Below are positions 23,051 to 34,130 of a stretch of 64,000 nt of DNA, in pieces; the first letter of the stretch is position 1, and each line of letters opens with the position of its first letter. Made by a program: the position numbers and the translations under genes. The DNA is taken from the NCBI GenBank assembly GCA_013400155.1, contig VXBM01000024.1, forward strand, positions 1 to 64,000. The letters are read 5' to 3'. The notes beneath the pieces were generated by a model. That model did not search any database. It saw only the letters and a list, made by a program, of their open reading frames with translations, and was not told the DNA's origin. The stretch is from Helopsaltes ochotensis (taxonomy: Eukaryota; Chordata; Aves; Passeriformes; Locustellidae).

Positions 23051-24023
23051 TGTGAGCCAGGCTGGCAGGACTCAGCCCTACCATACCTGAGCAAGGTGAC
23101 CACAGGCAGCTGCACTCCAGCCAGCTCCTGGGAGTATGGGCAATGTCCCTGCCTTGCAGGGTGGCCACAGAGAACCACATGTATGTTGTACTTAGAAAGC
23201 CCATAGGGTGTACAACGCAATCCCTCAGTGACGGGTAACAATCCTGCAATGGCACACCCTCCAAAAATCCCCTTACACTCAGATCCTGTGCTGTGTACTG
23301 CAGTTGCAGTAGTTTAAAATATCCTCTGCCTGATGCCTTCTCTTGGAAAGTAAAGCCATTCAATAGAATTGAAATAAGGATAAATCCTTACACAGTTTTA
23401 TTACAATGTTATAATCCATCCTTTTTTTTAAAGTTTTTATGACACTGGACAGCTGAAGCAAGCTTGCTCTAAGCCCCAGATGGCTGCACTGTGTTCACCT
23501 TCCTTCCCCACAATGGGGTGACTTGGCTTTCCTTCCCAGTCCTTACCTCTCAAATTTATTAGGTGTCTTTTCTTTGAAAATTGCAGTGGTTTGGCCTTGC
23601 TTAGCTACCAAAAATAGCAGTGCCTGACTGGGTGACCTTGAGAGGAACTGGCTGGCTTCTTACCAATATAGAGTCTATTACCTTCCTTGCTTGGACGGTG
23701 TGGAAAGTCAGAGGCACTTTTAATTTTGAACTAGTCAACTTTATGATTCAGTTATTACTTCTTGTAATAAAGCTGGTTTTGCAGGGTCATTCAAAAGGAC
23801 AAAAATTAAATTGTTTATGTCATGAGTGCATTTGCACCCATCCCATATTGAACTCGACTAAACATTTATTTTCATAGGTATAATATTGAACAACTGTGTT
23901 ATTTTCAGCTCCCCTTTTGTACATTGATATACGGATTTTGGAAAGAAATTGAAGAATAAACATTCTGCTATATGTCCAATATTTTAAAGTGAAAGTTAGC
24001 AAAAGCCTTGGAAAGTTAGGTTG
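23051..24023. other. Gene-free DNA, nothing recognised
   Basis: No recognised feature. A T run lies at about 23423-23430. Confidence 0.5.
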
Positions 24024-24038
24024 NNNNNNNNNNNNNNN
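24024..24038. other. Assembly gap (15 N)
   Basis: Fifteen N characters. The true sequence and length here are unknown. The flanks do not look like a collapsed repeat. Confidence 1.
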
Positions 24039-27000
24039 GCAAGAAACATTGTGTATGTGGGAATTTTATATCAAGAATACTTACAGCATTAGATAACATT
24101 TAATATATCAAGTAACTAACTGTGATCCAGGTAGTGTCATTTATAAAAAGCATATCTCTTTGCTAGTCTGTTTCATTGACTGGACGAAAATGTTTTTCAA
24201 TGAACTAAAAAAACCCAAAAATATTTGCTGATGAATTCCTCTAGTCCTCTACAGACATAGTGGATGATAATTGTTAGTGAGATAGATGCACAGGCTGGAT
24301 AGTCTGAAGCAGTAGTACAAAAGCATCCATCCCTGCCTGTGTAAGAAAGACTGTACACTCATCCTCTAAAGCTGGCTGGAAATGAGTTTTATCCATTTGT
24401 TTAATGAAGCCTCAAGAACAAACATATTTAAATTTAATTTAACTAATTTTAAACCTGAACAATAAAAATTATAACAATGATCTAATTTGGAGATCAGTAA
24501 TCAATATGTAAGGAGATCAGCTAGAGTGTAGACAAAGATACCATCAAAACCTACTGAAAATATGAAAACCCCAGGGAATATTTCCAACAGAGTTTGGATA
24601 ATGCCTTGAGGTATTTGTCTGTAACTTAGGAAAGATTAGTCTGCAATTATCAACAAATTAGTTTTATTAATAAATTATGCTTTGGAGTGATAAATTCTGT
24701 GCTTGACCAATGTGTTCTTTCCTTGGTACAGAGGAAGAGGGAAGGAAAACCCATCCCTTAACAGGCATGGGCTATTGACAAGTCACCCTCTAGGCTATAC
24801 TTCTCCCCCAAAACTTCCACAGTTAAAGCTGAATATATATGATGGATTGAGGTTAAGTGAATGTGGTATAAATATTTATACTACACATTCACATTATACA
24901 TTTTTTATATAGTACATGGGCAAAATGTCCCAATAAAGAACATTTTTCTATGAGGTGCTGTGAAAGACTAACAAGTGTAATTTTTTTCAAGTTTAAATGT
25001 TGCTATACCTGTTAGGTGTAAACAATGCATGATGTAATTTTGGGGCATCATGTAGAGAACTTATTTTAGGGTTGTTAAAAACTACATTAGGCCAAGGTAG
25101 AAAATCACTTAACTCTGCACTGAGTCTTATACTTGAGTAATAATTGACCTATGGACACTTTAAGCAGAGCTTCATTTTTAATGTGTGGCTTCTACATCTG
25201 TCTAATATCCCCAGGTTATCTTAACTATCCCCAGTTAAATTCATCAGTGTTGATGACCATGACTTTGGACCTGAAAATAAGGCAGATAAACTTTGGTAAA
25301 GAGAGAAGCAGATTCATATGAATGAAGAAATTCTTCATAATGTCACTGAATACCTGAGGAGGGGAGTTCAAGCTGATTTATTACAACATTATTTTTCATT
25401 TTTACTGGACACTGATCTGGCTTAGGCTCAAGCAATCTCATTGTGATGTCTATTCAAGCAGTGAGAGTGAAAATACTACTTCTTAGGCACATTTTTTATA
25501 GATTTTGTGCTGCTGCCTGGTAACATGCAGCTTTTTGAGGCTGTCAGCTCTGTTGGTATATATTGCACAGCATCCAGAGCTGTGAGACTGCAGCTGAAAC
25601 CACAGAAGAGAGATGTCTTTGGAATTCTAGCACCAGGAAGCATGTGCCTGCTTACAGGATGATTTAGGCTGCATCATAAAGAGACACTGCCATGTACTCA
25701 GAAGTACTGGGGCAGATCCCCTCTGCTTGATGAGGTGTGCTTCTAAATGTGAGATTTTCAGCAACAATAAGTAAGGATCTTTCCCAGCTGCAAAATACCA
25801 AAAAGTCACACAAGTGGAAAAAATGCAATAGAGCGGCAAAACTGCAGACACACAGAACTTCTTCTTTCCAGTTAGCTATGCTGGGAAATACCCTAACAGA
25901 TGTCAAATACAGGGGGAAAAAACCGCCATCTTCAGGCTGACAGTCACAGTCTCACTCCAGACACCACTTCGAGTGGATGTCGGACTGCTGGGCAGCAGGG
26001 ACAAGGGACAGGCAGCCAGAGACAGCTGCTGGGCAGGGATGCCACTGAAGGAGTCAGGAGTGACTGGGATGTGACTCCAGCTCAGCCATACCACCTCAAC
26101 ACAGTGGGAGTCAGCAGAAGTGGGTGGTCACATATTGGTTAATTTTTCTTGCGAGCAATAAAGTAGTATGGAACGATGCTGACTCTTGCAAAATGAGCTA
26201 TAAGGAGATTTTAAATGTACGTCAGAGGAGGAACAGGAATGAAAGATTCATTTCCAGGCTTATTTACAAAAATTTAAGGTAATAAGACCCTAGTTGTACC
26301 ATAGATTTTTCTTCCTCATGCCTGAAAAGAAAAAAAAAAACCCTCCACTTTTTTTGTTTGTTTGGGGTTTTTTTTAAACCATGGGAAAGACAGGTGATGG
26401 GAGCTAAGCAAGAATGGGCTGTGTCTCCTCTGCCCTTCCATGCATGACCCCAGAGAGCAGCTCCAGCTGGTGGTAGGTAATGAATGGTCCATTCCCTTTT
26501 GCACCACAGGATATGCCTGACCACAGGCAGGAGTAAAACTCTTCCATGTAATTTCTGATATTTCCCTCACACAGAGCCCCTTTCTTATCAGAGTCTGCAG
26601 TTACTGTTTTTCTTTTTGATTAAAATATGCTCTTGGGAATACAGGCTATTTGTGCTGTGCTCTTAGTAACCTTTCTCCTGCATGGCGGGGGTGAAATGTC
26701 AAGACTGATAAATACCATGAAGTGAATCCCTGAAAGACAGGCTTGGATACTGCATCATTGTTTTTGCCAACCAGGGTAGTTTGGCAAACCCTCAGAGAAT
26801 CGGTTCCTACAAATTCACTACAACTTATGTAAGTATGTGTGTATGTATGTTTGTCCAATGTTAGATCTATTTCTTTTAAAACAAATCACAACTTCACATG
26901 TTCCTTACCTTAAATTTGGTGTATTTGTAAGAACTTCAAATTGTAAGGATTTTTTTCTGTATTGTTTAGATTTTTTTTCTTACTGGCATTGAAAGGGTAA

Positions 27001-27289
27001 TATTTTCTCAATAATTTGACCAGTTTTTCTCAGGACTTTAATTTCTAAGTGAATGTGGACGATAGATTTAGTCTAGTAACAAGGGCAAATATTTTATTGC
27101 ATGTTAAAATTTAGAAGTTTTCTGCTTTTTAGTGGCAAAATTAAAGAAGAGATGTGAAAGACAGGGAAAGCTGAAGGGTGAAGGAAAAACCAGAGTGAGA
27201 ATGAAAAGCAAACATAACTTAATTAGGACTTAAAATAGAAAAATAAAAATGCTACATCTAATTGAAATTCAGAGGGCTGTATATACCAG
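24039..27289. other. Gene-free DNA with minor homopolymers
   Basis: A poly(A)/poly(T) pair lies at 26330-26377. A GC-richer stretch at about 25920-26130 carries three CpGs and is followed by AATAAA near 26157. It could be an old LTR, but I found no matching termini. No exon was recognised. Confidence 0.5.
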
Positions 27290-27520
27290 CTGAGAAACCT
27301 GGCTGAAGTGATGAGTTCATATCATGCTGCTAATTGCATTACAACTATAAGGCTGTAATGGACCTGGGATTTATTTTGGTTTTGTTTTCTTTGCTTAGCA
27401 ATGAAACTAAGTGGGTGTGATCATTTGTTGGACCTGGCTTCCGCTTTGTCGGTCTTACTTAGCACATAAAAATAATTTTAAGCAAGAGCCACAGCTTTGG
27501 GAAACTTGCACTATTTACGC
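27290..27520. promoter_or_regulatory. Candidate conserved non-coding element (composition only)
   Basis: Complex, repeat-free sequence with a TGATCA-containing segment, TTCCGC, TTGTCGG, ACGCATC and TAATTTTAAG. It lies next to, not inside, the CR1-like LINE. The call rests only on texture and retained CpGs. Confidence 0.22.
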
Positions 27521-27694
27521 ATCTCTAGGATATGAATAAAACATTGAGAACAAGCTTTATGGAGATTAGGCATCATTGTTTAATGCAATAGTCTGGTTGG
27601 AAAGTCTTTGGATATAACTACAGGCTGTTGTTTCAGATCATATAGACCATAAAATATTGGTAAAGGCATTGAGGATATGGTCTTTTAGAAAAGG
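27521..27694. other. Short unassigned stretch before the LINE
   Basis: No feature recognised. The LINE may begin inside it, because its 5' boundary is blurred. Confidence 0.4.
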
Positions 27695-28870
27695 TCCATG
27701 TCTTCTTCAGAGGGAAATCCTGTCTCAGTTGCCTGATCAAGCTCTTGAAGGGTGTTAGTGATCTTATTAATGAGCATGTGGATAAAGGATTTCCCTGGGG
27801 GCATAACATGGAGTTACCAAAATTCCTTAAGATTCATAACAGAAGTTATAGGAGCTTTTTGCAGGAAAAGATATATTATGGAGTGAAACCTGGTAAAAGG
27901 ACAGAAAGGAGATGGCTTTTCTACATGGATGAATCAGCAGTTTGTTCCCTCAGAATTGGTGCTACACCCAGTTTTATTCAAGACCTTCATCAGTGATGTG
28001 GTGGTGGGAGTTCACGTGCAATCTCTGAGGCTGCAGTTGGCACTAAGTTCTCTCAGACAGCCACATACCATCCCAATGGTAAGGAACTTCCCAAGGACCT
28101 CAGAAAACTAAGTGTGGGGGAAAAAGGGAGGCAAAGAAGCACCTATCCAGATAAATATGAGCAAATGTATCTGGAAATAAAATTATCTAGATGGGTCTAC
28201 TGTATGGGGTTAAACACTGATGGCAGTGAGAGCTCAGGAAAGAGTTTTTAGTTGTTGCTGAAGTCATCACCTCAGCATGCAGCAGCAGCCAAAAAAAAAA
28301 AAAAAAAAGCTGGGCGTTGTCAGGAAGGCAGAAGGGGGAAATTATATAAAAGCTTGATGGGCTCACATCTTGATGTGGTGTGTATTTCTGATCTCCACAA
28401 CTCAAGAAGGATATTGTGCAGCTGGTGTGGAGGAGGACAACAAAATGTTCAAGGATTTGCAGCAGCTACTTTACCAAAACACAGTAAAAAGTTTGGGACT
28501 GTCCAGCTTGAGCAGACAGCTGGGTTAGTGGAGATATGGTCAAGGTTTGTGAAATCCTGAAAGTCAGGGTATAAAACTTCTCTCTGCCACACTCTGCAAT
28601 GACTGGATTTGAGAGCATTTGAAGCTGATAGGAGATTTGTTTTAAGCAAGTGAAAAGGTGAAAGGGTGTCTTCACACAGGGCATCGTGAGCTTTCATAAC
28701 ATTTTACCATTTGAAGCAGTGCAGGTTTGGAAAAGAATTAGAGAAATTAATGGGCAGCAGATCTGCACTAAGACCAGAGTGAAATAGACCTGAATATGTC
28801 CTGTAACATGCCTAAGACTGTCTTTCTGGAGGCTTAGGGAGTATGAGAAGAACAGACCACAAAATGTGGC
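27695..28870 (+). mobile_element. Ancient CR1/L3-like LINE, 3' half, broken
   Basis: The order and wording match old CR1/L3-type non-LTR retrotransposons of amniotes. First comes a reverse-transcriptase region: AAATCCTGTCTC..., AATGAGCATGTGGATAAAGG. At 27950-28000 a frame reads VPSELVLHPVLFKTFISD, a decayed form of the family's VPQGSVLGP-LFN-FINDL block. The catalytic ADD motif downstream is lost. Next come the thumb/C-terminal region (GCAGCAGCC then an A tract; CACATCTTGATGTGGTGTG; CAACTCAAGAAGGATATTGTGC; AAGTTTGGGACTGTCCAGCTTGAG) and the 3' UTR (GTGTCTTCACACAGGGCATCGT; ATTAATGGGCAGCAG). Many stops, deletions and frame changes show it is dead and old. It is 5' truncated. The boundaries are approximate. 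Confidence 0.85.
28291..28308 (+). repeat. A18 run inside the LINE
   Basis: Eighteen A occur where family members normally carry a shorter A tract after GCAGCAGCC, so this is probably slippage expansion rather than a poly(A) tail. Confidence 0.9.
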
Positions 28871-31800
28871 CAAGCTCACATATTTTTCCCTAAATTGCAC
28901 TGTCCTTTTGATGGTGTTGGATATCATTAGCTTTACCCATCAGGTACTTTTATTTTCTTAGAAATAAAAATTACAATATATAATTGGGATGCAAAGAATT
29001 AATCAAAACTGCTCCGTTTTTCTTCTGGACTAATGGGCCTCAGTTTTAATGTTAGACTAGAAATTACTGTAGAAAAAATATATGTTAACTTTATAATGCT
29101 GTGCATTATCAAGAAACAATACTTCTATGTTCTTTCTATAAACAAAACTCTTCCCAGATGTTTCTATGAGATTTTTACTATCCAAGGCCACATCAAATTT
29201 CATTTGGAACATTGTCCTTTCTGGTTTTGAGTGAAGCCCAGAATTAAAACCCAAGGAGATTCAAAGATTGAACTTTTCCTTCAACCTTGAATTTTAAGGA
29301 CAAGAGGTATTCAGTTTTAAGGCTATGATTCAGACCAGTTTCCAATGAACTACTTCCAGTCCTTCTTAAAAGTGAATCACACATATTTTAATACAAAATC
29401 CACTCTGATTCAAAACAGCTTTTACTCATTTATTTTTTCAATTAGAAGAAAAAAAAATGCAAGCAAGTGCACTGGTGACATGGCAACCACAACATCAGCT
29501 AAGGTTTATTACACTATCCCAGCATTTCATAACAGAGGTTTTCTCTTGCTCCCGTTTGTGCTTGCAACAAAACTCCCACAGGCATCCACAAGTACAGAAC
29601 AGGGTCTTGAGCTGCTGGTAAAGTTGAGAAAACAGAAAAATAGATGTGAAGAAAGACACCAAGGTGTCTTTGAAATAATTTATTCAGCAGCTCATGGAGA
29701 AAACTCAAATACAAAATCAGCATAGAAGAATTGACATCAGGGATTAAATTTATCAGAGTCAATCCCACAAGCTAGGAGAGGGACTGCCACTTTCTAGGGA
29801 GGTGAGACTGCTTTGTTCAGGGCAAGAGAAGGAACAGTGCAATGTTCAAAGTGGGAAGGAGAATTTCTGCTCTGAAGGAGAGGCTTTAAGAGCTTTTAAG
29901 CAGAAAATATTAACAACTTCTATCAAGGCAGAGCCTAGAGCTTCCTCAGCAGGAGGCTTGAATGAAAAATGTCCTGCAGACAGTGGAAACAACAACAGGC
30001 CAATGGTAATGATGGTTTCTTTAGAGATGAAGGAAGGTGACCTAAGGAGGGCTGGAAGGACAAATCAGGAGATTTTTGCAGTAATGCTGAACTTGACCTG
30101 ATGCAGCATATCACCAAAGAAGAATTAAGGACACCAACTGAGATGTAGGCCAGCATATTTGAGGTATTTCCTGTTTAAATATGTTTGCTTTTGGCAAACT
30201 AAGCTACGTTAACATAATGATGTAGGCAATGTTTTGCACAAGTCCTTCAATTCCCAGCTTCCTATCACTTACTTTTAACTCTTAGCTGACCTACTGTTTA
30301 CAGCCCTGACTCTTCAGGATGTTCTCAAAGCTTCACACCTCAAGGTGTTGGAGATGCAGCTCAGGAGAACAGGTGTTAATAGTTTCCAGACAATTTTAAT
30401 AATATCATGCAGTTCCTTAATGAAGTAAATATTTCACATACACAGAAAATATTGTAAACTGCAACATTAAATTGTGTTTTGAATACCCTCTAGAAATTTT
30501 AAACAAAATTTACTAGAATATTTGTTTGTATTCCTTATGCAGTCCCCCCCCTCCGTTGCTGTTTTATAACCAAACATAAGGTTTTGAGCACTTTTTATTG
30601 CATACAAAGGCATCTTCTCATCTTGTTCCCAAGGCAGTTCTTGAAATTTATAGCTTAACCACAGTATGTGTGTGGAAATGTCATCCATGCTTAGAGTCTG
30701 GGAAGACTGTCCCTGACACAGAATTTCCTCAATGTTCACTGTCTTTCTGAAGTCTGTCAGGAACTTTCTGGAGTGTCTGACTGTTCTCCCAGCAGTTTTT
30801 GTCTAAATTGAAATTGATAACGTTCTGGGACTTGGCCCTGCCCAAGACATATCTTTTGGTTCTTAATCAGTCAGGCTTAGGGCAACCCTTAACTTTCAAT
30901 TTTACAAATAATTTCTCATTGAACAACTATGGATGACCTGCCAGATGGCTTTCCCACAATGGAAAGTTTTTGAAAGCTTCAGAAACAGTTACCAAACATC
31001 TGAGCATATTTAGTAAGTGCCGTATTCTATGTCTACATATTTCTGTGTAATCTACCCGAGTTGCTCTATCCCACAGTTTTCAAATATTTGGAGATCAAAT
31101 TTGATTCCGTATACTGTTCACTGGCTTGCTTCCATTTTCTTGAGACAGAAAGAGTGTGACAATGCAGGATATGTGACTTTTCCTCCAGTTTTTCAAAACT
31201 TGGCATGTTTATATTTCCCCTATTCTCTGGCATATGCAGGCCCATGGGCCTTCCACCGTCATATGAGTATTCACAGATCTGAAGTCTCATTTCAGTGTAG
31301 AAAGAATGATTTTCCTTTGCATTTGCAGTGGAATATATTCACCCCTGAGTGAGAAATAAAGTGTTATCTTCCTTTTCTCCAGTTTTTTGTCTCTTGATTG
31401 AGGTAAGTGAAGCTTGGGCTATCTCTGTATATGGGAAAATGGAAAATTTGCATTACATCCATGATTTTTGGTTTTGAATTTGCTTGTTAAAATTAACAAA
31501 AAAGTCAGAGTTAAGATTAGAGGATTTGCCACACATAAACAGTCTAGAAGAACACATCTAAACTCACTCAAACTATTGTGTCAATGCAGATTGTCTTAGT
31601 CTTTCTTACAGGTGTAAGGATAGGAAAGACATGTATTTGCAAATACAGCTTCTTCATGAGGAACTGTGATAGACTACTATTGTAATCACTTTGATCATTA
31701 TGTGTAGACAGAGTGTTGAGAGCAGTCAGACAAATGGAGGTGGAATTGGTACTTGGCATAGAATATTTTAAAATAACATAATGATAAAATATAACCAAAG

Positions 31801-33890
31801 AAGAAAGGGGCTGGTATTCTTCATGGTATCTCTGATTAGCAATTTACTATAGTAAATCTGCCTCCCTCAGCCATTCTCATTTTTGGGGTCCAAAAAAACC
31901 AGACCCCTCATCAGCATGGTTAAGACTTTCAACCTTGAAATGACAGGATAAAGCTGTCATTTCTTCTGCCTCTGGGATTCTGCAGCAAGGATGCATGGTG
32001 CAAGATGTATGATAGAAAGAGGGAGTGGATTGTAGAGAGGACAATGACATTTTCTCTGCTTCTCACCTGCCTTGTTATTTCATTTTTTCATTTGCTCCCC
32101 CCAAGTAAGGATGCAGCTGGCAGTCAAGACTTAGGTAAAGAGAAGTTCTGAAGGAGCTCTTAGGTCAAGTTTTGTATCTACAAATGAAGCTAGCTGTGAT
32201 GGCTAAGGAAGATTTTGACCTTTCTATCTAAACTTTAGTTCACCTCTTTGCCTCCCATCACTGATGAGTGTTACTTATCATTCCTTTAGGCCTGGGCTTC
32301 CATTGTTTCTGACAAAGGCTTGTACTTCATTCATGTACAGTAACAGTTGTCAGGCAACCTAATTTTATTTATTTAAGAGAATAGAAGGAATTTCAAACTT
32401 TTTTTTTCCTTTTTCACTCCCTTCTCAAAAGAATTGGTGTGAGCTGGAGGATTTATAGGTCTTGAAAAAATGACTGGAGAAGAGTTGTTTGAGGAAATGC
32501 TCAGGATCAAGCATTGAAAGATAGAGGTTGTGCAGGAACATAGGAAGGCATTTGGAAAATGTGGGTCAGAATTGCCAGAAAAGAAACCGAGGGACAAATT
32601 ATGTGGCAATATGACACTAAAAGGCTACCTGAACCTCGAATGTTGTCACAATCAGAGTTTAAAAAATTTGACTTAAAAAGAGAGGCTAAGGACATTTTTT
32701 CCCCCTTGCCTAATGATGTGTCAAAACTGGAAGCCTACAAAAGTCTGTGAGCCCAAAAAGTGCTAGAACAGAGCAAACTGAGATTTTGTTGAATGATCTG
32801 AGAACTTGGGCATAAGAAGTGGATGTTCAGATGAAAGGACAAGCAGCTGTTTATAAGCAGTCAGAAATCAAACTCACCCACACAGCTACCTACCTATTTA
32901 ATTGGTCAGAGATACCTAGAGATGTTTAGATATTCATATCCCATTCAATCGGGAAGGCATGTGTGTCTGGCATGCAAACTTACCTTGACTTTCAGCTCCC
33001 GCGATCGCCAGTAGGAAGACAACACTTAAAAAAAAATCCTGGTCTTTTAGGAAAGTAGCCAACACAAGTGACTCTGTTAGTGTCATTTAAGACAGATTGT
33101 CTGAGGTGTTTCTTTTTGCCAGGGGCTTGAAGGTGTATTTATCACAGGCTGAGAAGAGCTGTGCACACACCCTCGTCAGATCGATATAGTATGTGAGTGC
33201 CACATGCAACATGAAGAAATTGGAATCAGAAATTTAATCCCAGCTCTGGAAATGTTAAAAACCCTCTCCAGTACCACTGATGCTCCCCATACTCTATTAT
33301 TCACAGTATCAGATTTCACCATTTTTCCTGAGACATTTGGCATTTTTCACGTTCTGCGTTGATTCCCTTTTGAGCTCTGATCACACTTTGTCCCCCTTAC
33401 TCATCTTCTACATTTTGCATGACAAAATCTCTGACTCCTGCATCATGCAAACTACATTCTGCACATGCAAAAAGCTAATTTTGAAGGTGTTTGACAGAAA
33501 TGGACTGGAAGACCTGGGCTAGTAAACGGATGAAAGAGCTCCACAGACCTGAATGGTGCACAGCCTCAATTTTCACCATGACCTGCACTGTCCATCCATG
33601 CTGTGGAACTTGGCAAGGACACTCACACAAAACCCTGTTTTAAAGTCTTAAAATCAGTGTTATTAGTGTGTGGGTCTCTTCCTAAATCTGCCAGGCATTG
33701 CTACTTTAGTTCATAGCAAGGCAGTTTTCCACTTGATAACTGTCCCATTCACTGCATGACTCAGCTTTATTCTTTATTCAGTATTTTAAAAGATGAAATT
33801 TGTAACTTCACTGGTGACACCCTGGTACTTTTTGCTTTAGAATAGGAAGAATTTCTGCCATTTAGATGCATTGTGCAAACTGGGTGACTT
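28871..33890. other. Gene-free DNA, nothing recognised
   Basis: A C8 run lies near 30544-30552 and an A/T run near 32399-32410. An AATAAA near 31356 follows a TATATT-containing segment but lacks LTR termini. The longest frame (126 codons from 29345) has no recognisable domain. Confidence 0.5.
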
Positions 33891-34130
33891 CCGATAATTA
33901 GTTTAATCGGCCTGTAGTAACTATCATCCCATGTGGTTAACAGCAAAATTTTTATTTTAAGAAAGCATACATTGCTAATTGCTTATTCTGACCAGGAACA
34001 ACAGTTTTAGTCAGTTATGCAAGAATGATGCCAGGTGGAACTATAGTTAACAGGAGCCATGGACATTTACATTGTCTTCACTCTAAGCCACTGTAGGCGC
34101 ATGTGAGTTGAATTTGCAAAATGTGACCAG
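33891..34130. promoter_or_regulatory. Candidate enhancer-like element
   Basis: It starts with the imperfect inverted repeat CCGAT(AATTAGTTTA)ATCGG at 33891-33910, which contains a homeodomain core TAATTA and a TAATCG word. Dense TF-like words follow: TTTTATTTTAAG, TGCTAATTG, CAGGTGG E-box (about 34032) and GTTAAC. No coding content. This is inferred from motif texture, with no alignment behind it. Confidence 0.3.

Noticed and set aside
22824..23363. Minus-strand open frame of 179 codons
   Set aside because: It crosses the AGGAGC minisatellite, giving a Ser/Cys-rich run, and has no recognisable domain or splice context. Chance frame.
27929..28111. Short frame with reverse-transcriptase-like block
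   Set aside because: Real similarity, but a remnant in a dead LINE with the catalytic motif lost. Annotated as part of the mobile element, not as a CDS.
29345..29725. 126-codon plus-strand frame
   Set aside because: No domain, signal or conserved motif recognised. Codon content looks random.
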